Position numbers and translations under genes: made by a program
NCBI GenBank assembly: GCA_013365325.1
Contig: JABVXV010000006.1
Coordinates: forward strand, 744,001-808,000
DNA length: 64,000 bases
Direction: 5' to 3'
Source of the DNA: Dipetalonema caudispina
Lineage: Eukaryota > Nematoda > Chromadorea > Rhabditida > Onchocercidae
Shown: positions 39,801-52,468 of the stretch, piece after piece
Numbering within the stretch: position 1 is the stretch's first letter
How the letters are laid out: each line of letters opens with the position of its first letter
The notes under the pieces: generated by a model
Database searches by the model: none
Told to the model about the DNA's origin: nothing
What the model saw: only the letters and a program-made list of their open reading frames with translations

Positions 39801-42236
39801 TGATTTGTTCTACATTTGTTCTACTTTCAAGGTAGAATTGGAATTTGTGGAAATCTGCATATCTATTAGACGGAAACCATGATTAGGTTTTTAAAATTTT
39901 TAAGGTCGAGTAATTTTCAGATGGCTGAAAGAGCAAAGTAGTCGAAATAAAACTGATGTAAGGAAGGACAATAAAATATTTTCAAATACGTTGAAGAAAT
40001 ACATCTCAAATCAGGTACTTCGCTATACGATACAATTTTTAGAGGTTTCATTGAAAGCAAAGTTTTTGATTATTTTTACCAATTGGTTGTTGTACATTCA
40101 TTCATTCTGATGTGAAGGTTATAAGTTCAACAAGAAACAGATAAAATGAATGTTTTATGTTTTGCTTTTCGCGAAATTCTTAAATTCTTTTCATTTGTCC
40201 ATTGCTGCTTATCTTCACTTTTTTTTGCTTATAGTTCTACTGCTTATCCACATAAATACATCATGAGATAACCCTAATCATTATTTTTTCTCAATAGGTG
40301 TTGGAAAAAAAATTGAAATGAATTTCATTGCCACTTTGCAGGAAGTGGACAAGATCCATGAATTTATCAAAACAAATGGTTCGGCAGATACTTCTCAGCT
40401 GTTTCAACCCATTATAATGTTATACATTAATAAAGCTGATTGGGGCACTCTTATAGATTACATAAAACAGATGTTAGCTCTATCTTTTTGCTTCATCTTA
40501 TTTGATTTTGAATAAATAAACAAAATCTATAGAAATCACACTGGTGTATTTTAAATTAAGACAAACTTCTGCATGCTTTACAAAGTCAATTTCTTATTTT
40601 TAGACATAACGATGGCAGCAGTTTGATTCACTTAACTATTGACAATATTTTATTGATTCTGGCTCGACATTTAGAAGAATTCAAGAGTTTTAACATGGCA
40701 TCTGATTTCGTTTATTACTTACAACAGATTGTTTCTAAGGGTAAGCAAACTGCTTACAGTATTTGTATTTGAAATTACTTGTTCTTCAAATTCATCCGAA
40801 AAGTGCATCACATATAGGTACTTCATGCAGTAACTGGAAGTGCGTCACGTGATCATCTTCCTTTGTTTCTACTTTTCACTCGCTTATCATTTGATACACC
40901 CGTCTTCAACGCCGTTCCAGCCTAGAAGTTGAGTTATAGTCCATTCGGCGACTGAACTCATTTAAAGTGAAGCTAAAATTTTCAGATCTTCGCTTAAATA
41001 CTCGAAATGAGAAAACGCTGAGGAGGCTAATACGGCAGAGCTTAGAACTTCCGTACGAAACTATTCATCCATTAATTGCCTGCTCGCAAATGTTTAGGAA
41101 ACTCGCAGACGCTAAGTGGATTCAATCCGGCTTCTTTGAAACTGTCTCAACTTCATTTGCTTCAGCAGCTTTAACAAGGTTAGTTCATCGAACAAGAGTC
41201 CTGTTAACACAGCACTTAATTCTGTTTATGAGTCGCCGTTCTTCAAATTCAAATTTTAACATGCACATTGGCAAACTTCTCTATTTACAGATTTGGTTTC
41301 GAAGAAGCTTTGAAAGTTTGCAGTATTTTTCAGTTTTCTGATTTTCCGAACGGTATCATTTGTTTACTACATCATGCTTCCAGAACCGGTGATGATAATC
41401 TTACCAACAAAGGTTGAAATTCGTTATGAATCCCAATAGCCAAACTGTCCAGTTTGACACATAATTCCCTAACAATTTGTTTTTTCCAGCACTTACCTTA
41501 GCGAGGACATACTGGCCAGAATGGAAAGTTTCCGTAACTTTTGTTTCGATTATGATTTGTTTAGAAAAGCTGGAGGAGGCAGATCGTTTGCTACAAAAAG
41601 TAAGATTGAAACCTAATTTTAAATACATTTCCAAAAGTCTCTTTTGAAATTATGTTATTTATAAGTAGGCAGCGAGTTGAATGAGATTTTTTAGGCAGAT
41701 ATCAAATGGATAAACGTCTTTCACACCTATAAATTGCTGTGTGCTTTACATCTTGATGAGGTATTTGTTTATTTTCGTAGAAATTTAATTTCTTGTTGAT
41801 TCCATTAGTCGTCCCACTCCGATTTTTTTGTCATAATTTTTGCGTTGGCTGTTTTTATGGGAGCAGAGATCTCTTTACTAGTATTGTTATGAAGACTTTT
41901 AAAAGTGCTTTAGATTAAAATATTTTGCGCAGAGTTCATCTTAATTATATTTCATCGAACTTGCTCGTCTATTTCTTCATGTTTTCAGGCATTTAACTTT
42001 CACTTCAATTACTTAAACCTTTTCTCAAAAGCACTGGAATATAATAGACATGACGAAGCCTGCACCCGTTTGACACTGGATTGTTTGAAGAATTGCAGTG
42101 AGTAACTAGAAATTTGTTTCTTAATAACGCCCACATTTATTCTGCATATTGACATTTCAATTTGTTTTTAGCTCGAAAAGATCCAGATCAAGCTTATTTG
42201 GTGAAAAATTTTCTCAAAAGCATTGGAGTACAATGA
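36840..42236 (+). CDS. Helical-repeat (possibly PPR/LRPPRC-like) protein, N-terminal half candidate
   Basis: Twenty-one exons: 36840-36903, 37138-37305, 37346-37489, 37623-37806, 37980-38094, 38253-38351, 38470-38604, 38669-38813, 38943-39060, 39140-39286, 39391-39509, 39654-39795, 39921-40014, 40342-40472, 40604-40740, 40986-41178, 41291-41352, 41490-41599, 41695-41760, 41989-42097, 42172-42236; 848 residues with consistent phase. No enzyme motif. The sequence is almost entirely amphipathic helix pairs, for example SRLRILIENEQTFDAFEML and ILQELSVTGSINTM, like a PPR or other alpha-solenoid. The N-terminus (MALTVKRWLFAES) is basic and could target mitochondria. The LRPPRC link is tentative. 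The start rests on an acceptor at 36774-36775. The acceptors at 37136-37137 and 37621-37622 are weak but the only ones that keep frame. Confidence 0.7.
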
Positions 42237-43744
42237 AAGCTAAGTGCATTCGTTATCGCTGTCAAAGGAACTGATCAATCGCAATTTTTGCCCCGTGTTG
42301 CTATTAGGAATTCATTTTAGTAACAGTTTGTCATCATTCATTCATAAATAACATACCATAAGAGCCAGAAAAGTTCCCCAAATTATTGTAAAGATGAAAG
42401 AAATAAGGTGAAACTTCTTGTTCTAGAAACAAACCTAAAAGAAAGTTATTATCTGCAAAGGATCATTAGCATCAGCAGCGACGAGAATTTGCGTTTTAGT
42501 ATCCCTCAGTGGAGTGGAATTTTCAGGTCATGATTACCAACGCGAATAGAAAGGAATGTCAATGATTATGGTGTAACTTTCAAGTAAATTGGAATAGTGA
42601 TAAATGGTTCTGCTTCACAGTCGGGAATCTTGGATAAAATTTGTGACTTTATTCTTTTGATATTGTTTTCTTTTTCTTCCGCTCAGTGTCTTAAAAATAT
42701 TCTTTTTCATTATGATAACTTGTTCAAAGATGAATGCTTCCGTTTGTTTACAGGTGTCTAATAAAAATGCCATTATAATGCGTTATTTCTTATCAGCCAA
42801 ATAAAAAAAGTAGAGAGAAAAGGACATATAGTAAATAGATTATGCGTTTTCCACTTCTCTTCTTATCTTATTCCCCAATTAGCACATTTATTGTCTCTCT
42901 AGAATTCACATAAACTTATCGTTTTGTGAATATTTGATAACAGTTGCAGAACTAACCAAAGAGTACCTTGATGAGGTCAATGAAATGGCATTGTTTGGGA
43001 CGATACTTTTCATCGTGCCACAAAGTGTTTCGAAGATTGCCATCAAGATTTGGTATCCTTAAGTAATTTCTCTATTCGATAGGATATGAGTAAGGGATGG
43101 CGGGGATAGGTATAAGGGTCATTGGAAGATTAGTTTCCTTTATAAAGGATGGAACTTTATGTAGTATTCTATTACATTATCATGAATGGTACATTTCGTG
43201 AGTATCCGACGTGTCTTAAAATTAGGAAAGACTTGGAAGTGATGTATAAATTGTCCTCCTATTCAGATAATAACAGTAAAAAAAATTTATCACTAGTCGT
43301 AATCTTTATGTACAACAGAGTCCTATATCATTAGTTGTTATCGTTATCAGTAATCATTTCATTAACATTTATAATTATTCACCATATTAAACTTCACATC
43401 ATTCACACTGCAGTATGTTATATAGTACACGTTTCAAGACATAAGAAACATTCCTTTTATCACCTAAACAGTTACGACATTCAACGATTGAGAAAGCGTC
43501 ATCCAGAGAATTTAAGCACTGTAAAGATGTATAGTGTAGTTGATGCGCTGTACTAACGTTTGGCTCACTACTTTTGCATATATGCTTGGAATAAATTCCT
43601 TGTTAATTAGCAGCAGTTCGTGTTGGTTAATACTGTTTTACACTTTCATATGATGCTAAATAATTAACAGTAATAACACACATTTTCTGCTTAAGAATTG
43701 AGCAATTACAAATTAATTAGTGATGACTTCCGCACATTTTTTTC
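42237..43744. other. Intergenic region between first solenoid gene and KDEL receptor
   Basis: About 1.5 kb. Short open frames at 43149-43556 lack splice context or recognisable domains. Nothing else seen. Confidence 0.5.
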
Positions 43745-43746
43745 AG

Positions 43747-45015
43747 ATGAACATCTTCCGACTAACAGCAGACTTGGCACATCTTGTTGCCATTTTTATT
43801 TTGGCGCTAAAAATGTGGACGACACGATCGGTTGCCGGTATATCAGGCAGATCACAGCTTCTTTTCGCAGCTGTTTTTACATCTCGATACTTGGATCTTT
43901 TCACCAATTTTATTTCCGTCTATAATTCGGCCATGAAGGTTTTTTTGACAGTTTTTGTTAAAGTAGACAATTTTAATCACCATTCGTTTCGTTTTACGAG
44001 AAAATATTTAACTAAGTTATCAGATTCATTGAATTTTTCGTCTCAGTTTTTTTTTTTTTGTCATCCAAATTGATACTCTCCATCCATATCTTTTTCAAAA
44101 CATATATGAATCATTCATCTCTTATTTTAATTGGTACTATACATTACTTTCTGATAAAACATATAGTTTTTCTTTAGTGGTTTATCACCACGACGAATAC
44201 GCAGTCGTTTTCTGTTGTAGGTTTTCTTCCTAGTATCATCTTTTGGTACTCTGTATCTGATGTGGATCAAATTCAGAGCAACTTATGACAGAAATCATGA
44301 CACATTTCGTATCGAATTCTTGGTGCTTCCATGTGCTCTTTTGGCTCTGCTTATCAATCACGAATTTACAGTCATGGAGGTATTGCTGTTCTTTCTTCCT
44401 TTCTGAACTGGAATGACTGAAGTTATACCTATATAAAAAAATTTGTAGGTAATGTGGACATTTTCGATTTATTTGGAAGCTGTTGCCATTATGCCACAAC
44501 TCTTTATGCTTTCTCGTACCGGAAGCGCTGAAACTATCACTGCACATTATTTGTTCGCACTTGGTTCTTACCGGTACGTAAACATGTTATATGATGATTC
44601 GAAGATACATATAGTATGCTTCTGAACTAATAGTGATACATAACTAGTTCTTCGTTTTCTGATCACTCTCCTTTGCACCTGTTGCGTCCACATTTTATTT
44701 CTTGCAGCCGTTCTTATCGTACCAGTTTCATTTAAGTGAGAAAGAGTGCATTTTCAGGGCATATTTTAAGGGAATTTTTAATCGTTTTCATAGAAATAAA
44801 TAACTACAACTAGACAACAAATGAAATATCACAAAATAATGTATTCCAGCGCATTATATATATTGAATTGGATCTATCGCTATTATACGGAAGGGTTCTT
44901 CGACCCCATTGCTGTCATATCCGGAATCGTTCAAACCGTACTTTATGCTGATTTCTTCTATCTTTATGTTTCACGTGTTCTACGTCAGAATCGTGGTTTA
45001 CAACTTTCGGCATAA
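43747..45015 (+). CDS. erd-2: ER lumen protein-retaining receptor (KDEL receptor, ERD2)
   Basis: Seven-helix Golgi receptor that binds C-terminal KDEL/HDEL signals and returns escaped ER proteins in COPI vesicles. Exons 43747-43938, 44221-44379, 44449-44573, 44850-45015; 213 residues, matching the family's 212. Seen: [13 protein letters not shown] at the start, [67 protein letters not shown] (contains the family signature region), [26 protein letters not shown], and the cytosolic tail [18 protein letters not shown]. The ATG follows an acceptor AG at 43745-43746 directly, a typical trans-splice arrangement. The gene sits between two helical-repeat genes on the same strand. Confidence 0.98.
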
Positions 45016-47233
45016 ATCGCTTTTTTAAATGATTATTTCTATAGGTGCGACTCTTGTACAAATTATCGCTGAGTGATTCTTTTAGGAAATGAAGCTCGGA
45101 AATATTGAAATGAAGAATTTCGTGCTTGTTTTACAAGGTGCTATTGCAATTATTTCTACTATGTACATTAGCATTACTCACTCAAGATAATACTTTTTCT
45201 TTTCTTAATGACTTCGGCGCCCCTTTCAAATGCTATCCAAATTTTAAGAAATTTTTTCGTTTTGAAGATAGAACATCCATGAGATTTGACTTGTAAGGCT
45301 TCCTGACCAATGTTTGTTGATGTTGCAGATGTTGGATTTGTTGATTGTTGATTTTCTTTGCAGTTTTCGGGTTTACAGGTAATTTATTAATAGTATTTCA
45401 GGAGCCTACAAACCTTTTCAATACTTCTGTATTTGTTACAAGTAGCATACTATCTTAATAATTGCATAAATTGTTTTGTATTCTTTCATTGGACTTTGAT
45501 AGCCATCATTCTTTATTATTGAAATCGGTCCTTTTCGCTATCTTTCTGTGTTAATCGTTTCATCGTCCTTTTTATGATTGAAAATTTGTCATACTTTAGT
45601 TTTCCTCGACTGTTTTATTTTCATAAAATTTTATAGGGAAAGATAACAACAATATGGACAGTGTTTTAATTTTGTGAAACTCTTATTTTGTTGTTTTTAT
45701 CCTATACATGTTTAAAGGTAAAAACTATTTGTTTTTTTGTTTCACTTATAATTAAAAAAGCTATATTTATGGCACTATACCATCGCAGTACCTGACTTAA
45801 CAATTATGAATATTTTGCTATCTCAAATAATATGAAGGAATAAAATTTCTCCATGGATTTGTTTATATTATATCGGTTCCCCATGTTTTTTCATTCCAGA
45901 ATGTACCGATTTTTTCCTTTTTTGTTTTTTATACAGCTGAAAAAATTAAGCGCTTAAATCCTGAAGTTCTCTAAGTCATGTTTTAGGTATAGACATTATC
46001 TTGTCTTTGTTACCGGATGTTATGAAATTGTAGAAGATTGTATCCCAGAATCACGTTTCTGTCAGAATTGTGATCTAGATGTTCCCTGTAGTTTTCAGTT
46101 ATATCTAGTCAAGTTAGTTTATATGTAGTTGTTGTAAGTTTCATGCTTTTAAGCGTCAGCTTTTTCTTTACAGAAACTTGAATCTAACGATGGTTGGTTT
46201 CGCATTTTATTTTTAATCGGTCCTAATTCAAGGAACTAATATGGTACAGTGTTTCAAATCCTGTGCATTGTAATGATGTTACGCTACTCTAACTGCAGGT
46301 ATTATAGGTTTCTAACTTTTTTTAATATTAAAAGAAACTAAATTTCAGTAAAATCCACCCATCACCGTTTGCTCATTCTTACCTGAATTTTGTTTCCTCT
46401 TTTTATCGTTGGTTCATTAATTTTCGTCGGTACTTACAGGTGTTTGTTACATGGATGCAAATTTCCTGTAGGGGCTGTGCTTCCGAGTCATCAACATTCT
46501 ACTTCAGGTTTCTGTCGTATTTCGAATGGTTCAGTAGGACAATTCATGCAGTTTTCAGTTATTGCGATACAAAATATACGTTAGATAGATGATTGCTTAA
46601 CTTCTTTTTTAATATTTCAGCGGCTTGTTCCGGTTCATCTTCATCAGTAAATCTCGACGTTGAAATTTCCCATCGGCGATGGTGTGGATACACATTTCGA
46701 GATAAACAGGAGTGCGTAACATATTTTGTATCTGGCTTTTAACTCTTCTGTGGTCCACCACTGCTGATTGTTTCACTGAGCGCTCAAAATTTCATGCTGA
46801 CAGCTGACCTTCTATCCCTGTATTTATGATAGACAGGCATCATATCTAAGAATCAGAGTCTTATATCACCAGATTTTGAACTAGCGTCATGCAATTACCA
46901 TTAACAACGATCGTATCATTTATAGCTAATTGTTGTGCTTACTTCCTATTGTTATATTGAAAACTCACTCTTTACTGACCAGGTATATTGCAGCACATCC
47001 TGTTCTTTCAATAAATCATGCGAGTTTTTGGATTCAATTCCAACCAGCACAAGCACCAGAAAGGATAAACGTTAGTTTGGAAGTATTTTATTTATGTGAA
47101 GATTTCACGGTCAATCTGAGCAGTAAATATTAATTTTGTTCGGGAATCAGGATGAGTATTCCTTTATATCCGTCTTCCATACGTTTATAATAAAAGAAGA
47201 CAAGGCGAATGTGGTCATTTAATTTCAATTTAG
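45016..47233 (+). other. Region upstream of the second solenoid gene, with possible 5' exons
   Basis: 45016-46380 holds no recognised gene. Coding-like segments with acceptors follow at about 46430-46550, 46622-46708 (frame containing NLDVEISHRRWCGYTFRDKQ) and 46983-47065 (frame containing HASFWIQFQPAQAPERIN). The last two join in phase. They may be 5' exons of the next gene or a small separate gene. The junction to the exon at 47234 does not close cleanly with the nearest donor; one at about 47096 would fit. Confidence 0.35.
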
Positions 47234-50200
47234 TGAGCAAAAATGTAGTTGAAATTTTGGAGTCTTTCTTTGAAACATACGGATGGCACAGCATCGATGG
47301 AGTGTTGGATGACTTGCCTGCTCAAACTTATGAATTGTTAATGTCAAGGTAATCTAATCTTCTGTTTTCGTAATTCATTATCTACGAGAAAACCATTAAG
47401 TTTAATGTTCGTTTACATGTTAAAAGACATAAAGAATATAAAATTTCAGTTTTCCAACCGATCACAACACGTCGATGACTGCGTTTAACAATACACAAAT
47501 ATGTGATAGAGTATTGAGCGATAAGTCAAGAACAAGCTTACGAAGGCCGCAATGGGTTTCATTTTTTTTCATCAATTCTATTTTGAATTTATGGGAAGCT
47601 CTAGTTTTTTATACCCAGTTTTCTGCACCTCAGTTCTCCGCAGACTCTTATACCGTTTCTTATAAAAGAAGGACATTTCAAAACTCTATAAATCCATGAT
47701 TTGTAGAGAACATTTTGCACTCGATTACGACTAGCACGTCCTTGTGTTGCAATAAAGAGAGCTATTAAAAATCGAGGAGCGTCACCATATAAAAATGAAT
47801 ATGACATGGTGAAATCGGTAACTGTTGCTTTGTTAGCTTATTAACCTATCGATAACTTCTGTAGTTTTATATAGAATAAATTTAATATCTCAAACAGCAC
47901 CATTCTTTATAAGAAAAATCTGTCACTACTGCAATGCTGTGTTACAAAAGATATGACGTTGTGTAATTTTCAGGCGGATGGACATAATGCGCAGCCTGTT
48001 TCGAACAAGTTGCATCCCGTAGTAAATTTTCAATTACGGACCCTAAAAACAACTCCATGTTCGACCACTATTCATGATGGGGCACTGTCGGTCACCACTA
48101 CATCTTCCCAGGAGAAAGCTCAAAAACCAATCAAGAACGAGAGCGGTAAATTAGTGACTTCAAAAACCAAAACTGCATCAGTAGAACAACTGAAAGAACT
48201 TACTTTGAAAAAGGTAAACAAGAGATATTTACTTTCATTTCACATTAATTATCTTTCTTAATAAGCATTTACAATGTTCTCTATAGGCATTGTTAAATCG
48301 TGAGAGTGCCATTTTTTGCTATGCTCAAGATTCGATAGTCAAAATATTTGAGTTCTATTCTTAATTCACTTCAGGACGTTGCTGGCTTGCGACGGATTTT
48401 GAATAAGGAACTTTGGCCATCTCACCGTCGTCTGAAAGCATTTATTGCCGAACTTCTTGAAACCTTTATCGTGTATGGAAAAGATGTGAAAGAAGCTTTA
48501 TGGCTTATGGACAGCTTGTATGTTTCTTTTGCATAAGTAATTATTAATGATGTTGATACGCATCATTCTCTGTTAATATCTTCCTGATGTGATAGTAAAT
48601 AGTGTATTAATCTCGATGTCGAAATTTTTGATTTTAAATATCAAATATGGCTAAGGCTTCAAGTTTAATATTCTACTGCTACAGTGCATCAGCAAACAAT
48701 CGTGTTGCATTGCCGAATTCAGTTGTTTTGCAATTGATCACACGAATTCTGACCGAAGAAGGAATAAAAGCAGCAATCGATTATGCTGTTCACTATCGAA
48801 ATCTATTACTTATTAAGTCACGTATGTTCTTTAATAGTATAATTTTTTACGATTAATTAGTAGATATCTTTGATCCATGTCGACTAGTCTTAAAAGTTCT
48901 GAACGAGAAATCCAATACTACCGATGCTTCAAGATATTAGGACCATCTAGTACTATAACTGCGGAGGTTAATAGACAAATAAGGATCATGTATTGGTCAA
49001 ATTCATTATTTTTGTGTATGCTTGGATACTAAATAGATTTTGTGATTCACAAACACTTAGTTGCAGCCCCAGATGGTTTATTTTTCGATCGTTCCGCAAC
49101 TGTTGCTGAGGATCTCTTTACTGAAGCTTTCAAGAAAGACGATTTATCAGAAATTCAGGATTTGTGCGATGTATTGATTGACTTAGGCTTTCTTCGCAAT
49201 TCTTCGACTTATTTGCGTGCTGTTGTTAAATCCCATATTCGGAGGTTCGCTTTTCGAAAAAATTACTGATTTTTTCATGCAGTTGAATGTGAAACAAGTT
49301 TTCAATGTCGAAATATTAAATTTTAACTCATTTAATTTTTAGTGGTGATTTTGATACAGCTTTCAATGCCTGGTATAGAAATGCTCAGAAATATCGTATC
49401 GGTGCAGGCTGTGATCTTCTTATACGGCATACTATTTTGGAAAAAAATTTGAGCGATCTATTTCAAGAAAAAAGACTTCGTGAGCTCAACTTTTATATTT
49501 ATTTATATTTTGCTTGGGTTTTTGTCATTGCTTGATGAAAAATGATACAATAAAGTACCGTGGCTTATGTGGCTTATTTAACTTTAGAATACTTATTTAC
49601 GCTCTCTAGCAGTGAGGAATCCTTTGAATCTAGGCTGTAAATAAAAAAATCAAGTTTAACCAATTATGAGCGTTTACATGTAAACTAGGTTAGATTTGTT
49701 GCTTGTGAGAAGTGTTAGAGTAAATGAGAAAACGGAACCACGCTGGCTAGCATAAATATATTTTGATATTTTTTTATATTATGTGACCTACAACTTTATT
49801 AATCAGAACTTGTTTTAATTTTTAGGTAGTCTAACTTTTATATTTCAGGGAATATTTTGGAAAAACTTGATGAATTTGACGCATTTTATGGTGGTCTTGC
49901 CGAACTTGTTATGGAGCTGTTAAAGGCAGATATGACTTGCGAGGCGGAGCTGGTATTCAAAAGGGTTTGTATTTACATCTAAAGCATCTTTTTTCATTTT
50001 CTACCTCAGAGGTTTACGATTAATATTTTCGACTAATATTAATATATTTTTCCAGATGAAAATATCTGGACGTCATTTCAGAGAGCCGCTCTTCCGTATG
50101 CAAAATGATCTGGTATGTTGTTTCATGAAAATTTCAAAAATTTTTTCCCACTAAATTTAAAAATTTATATTGTTGAACAATATTGAATTTTTTCTTATTT

Positions 50201-50847
50201 TAGACTATTATGGTCAAAAGCTTTGCTTGGTTGCTAAATGGTTCCAGCTGTATTATTTTTAAAACTTTCAGGGCAATTTACCTTATGTTGAATATTTTGC
50301 TACTGTTTTGTTGACTACTTTACTAGAAGAAAACAGATCCCAAAACACTCGAAAATATTCGCAACAAAAATTATCGTCAGAAGGAAGGTTAATGAAGGGT
50401 TTCCAAGTAAGTTTTGAATTTAAAGCCAGTTTAGTGCATTTATTTTTTCATCTTTTTCCTTAATGATTTGCAGAAATTTTGCATTCTTGGGTTCCGAAGG
50501 CTCGATAAGTAAATGAATTTCTAAAGAAAATTTTCAGGAATCAAATCACAAAAATTATATCAAGTCATTACTAGCAATTTGGCAGCCACGCTGTAACCGG
50601 AGACAAAAAGTAGAAATGAAGAAGTTCAGGGCTAACGTCGAGCAACTTCGGGGAATCATACATATAACCCAGAATGTTTGGTTTGAGATAGCAAGTATGT
50701 TTATGCCTCATGAAATATTATGCTTCGTGGTTCGTGAAAAATGTGTTGAATCGTATCACTGCTTAGAAACATTTATATCATTTGATTGGAAATTATGCAG
50801 TTGTGGTTTATCCGACGGAGATAAGTGGCACATAAATTTTTTTAATC

Positions 50848-50879
<32 letters not shown>

Positions 50880-51127
50880 ATGTGAGGAAGGATTTAATTT
50901 CTTAGTAAAATCCATATCGGTTTTCCAATTTCAGAGCAAACTGCAGTTTTTTTATTTAGATCTTACTTTTCTTAGGTGGAGCTAGCGACACGAAATCATT
51001 AGAACGTTTATGGACTTGGATTACAAAATATAGCGGTAGCGAATCCGACAGTATGAGGAAGAGACTGGAAAATTTCCTCAGCAAAAGCGATTTCAATAAT
51101 AATGATGGTTTTGACGGTGGTCATTGA
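47234..51127 (+). CDS. Helical-repeat protein with PPR-like segments (5' end unresolved)
   Basis: Exons 47234-47348, 47450-47555, 47707-47808, 47974-48213, 48287-48337, 48375-48517, 48685-48821, 49067-49244, 49343-49479, 49849-49964, 50056-50112, 50272-50406, 50538-50694, 50976-51127; about 608 residues from the first secure exon. A Ser/Thr/Lys-rich linker (47974-48213) is followed by helix pairs. Two segments look like pentatricopeptide repeats: [20 protein letters not shown] and [23 protein letters not shown] proteins bind RNA, mostly in mitochondria. The C-terminus is acidic and Asn/Gly-rich, ending in TGA at 51125-51127. Phase closes from 47234 onward, though the 37-base intron at 48338-48374 is very short and its donor is uncertain. 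Not identified with certainty; the C-terminal part of an LRPPRC-like protein is one possibility. Confidence 0.65.
50849..50878. repeat. Poly(T) run within an intron
   Basis: Thirty consecutive T in the last intron of the second solenoid gene (intron 50695-50975). Confidence 0.95.
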
Positions 51128-52468
51128 CAAAGGATCGCTGATATGATTTCATATTCCATCTTTTCCAATATTCTTGGAATGTGTTATTTTAAGAATTCGG
51201 CAATGTTTAAACATAACAGCAAAACTAAGCAATTAGAATGTTTCTGATTTCTTTCTAATATCTGTAGCTTTCATATCTAAGAAAACAGTCGTACGATTTT
51301 TCCGATTTGGTATTGATAGTCTTGGTTTTTTTTTCTGAATATTTTTATATTGTTGTTCCTTGGATATGCTCAAAATTTCTATTATAATAATTTCATTTTA
51401 TTGTTATTTGAATGCGTTTATGCTGTTGACATAGTTTTTGCAGTGAGTTTTTTTTGTTTTCAGTCGTTCCTTCAGGCTTATAGATCTTCGTTATTGCGTT
51501 AGATGAATAATAATTTAATGATAATTTCATCTGCACATTCTAATAAGACGAATTTTGTTAACAGTTCTTGTGACAGTCGTCCGACAAAATCAATAAATTG
51601 AGACGTAAAAGTAAGCAAAAGCCTTCTTTCGTAAGCTTATTTTTTGCTATTAACATCAAAATCGTTTATTATAAAAGTTAAAATTAAGCCGAATGAGGGA
51701 TAATGATCAAGAAAAATCCATTCCAATTATCCAGTCGACGAAGCAAGAAAACATTGCTATTCTTTCTGGGATGTGTTCAATTTTGTGATTGTTAAATGAA
51801 GATTTGGTCACTTCTGGAGGTTCTACATAATTTTCCAGGAAAGCAGATATTAGAAATCTATTATTTCCTTAGATACCTCTATAGTTAAGAGTACGATTTC
51901 CTGACTTCTCGCTTTCTTAAATGTATCTGACGGCATATGATTTTTGTGAGATCTTCATGTTTGATGTTTATAAGCAGTTTCCAGAAAATTTGATGCTTTC
52001 AAAAAAACGCAGATAATTCCTCATGATGATTTATAATTTAAACATTACTACTACTAAGGCTATCCGGAATTATGAAATCATTTGAGGGTTTCTCCTATAA
52101 CTCTCAATGTGCGGTTTCAGACATTCAGCTGTAAGAGCAAATCAGATCTGTTAAAAATGGATGTCGCCTGTGGAAGGGACCGAAATTTCGCTGTAGTTGA
52201 TTAATTCGGACTAAAGTTAAGTTTTAATGAAAATAAATGAGAGAACAGGGGAAGATTTAATGAAAATTTTAATGAAATTTGATCATCTGATACAATCGAC
52301 ATTTTTGAAATGGATTCATTGTTGATTGGTGAATATTACAGGTCGGCTGATTTAAAAACGAATACTTCCTGAAAATACTTTTTATCTTTTCCTTTACCTG
52401 TTGCTGTTATTTGTGGTAATACCCAGTTTTTTGAGAAAGGAGATTATTTGTTATCACTAAAGAGTAAA
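51128..52468. other. Intergenic region between second solenoid gene and the 192-residue gene
   Basis: About 1.3 kb with the 3' UTR of the upstream gene (an AATAAA-like signal near 51590). No other feature seen. No clear trans-splice acceptor directly precedes the ATG at 52469. Confidence 0.45.

Noticed and set aside
44236..44547. 103-codon minus-strand frame
   Set aside because: Antisense to KDEL receptor exons 2 and 3, which are unambiguous.
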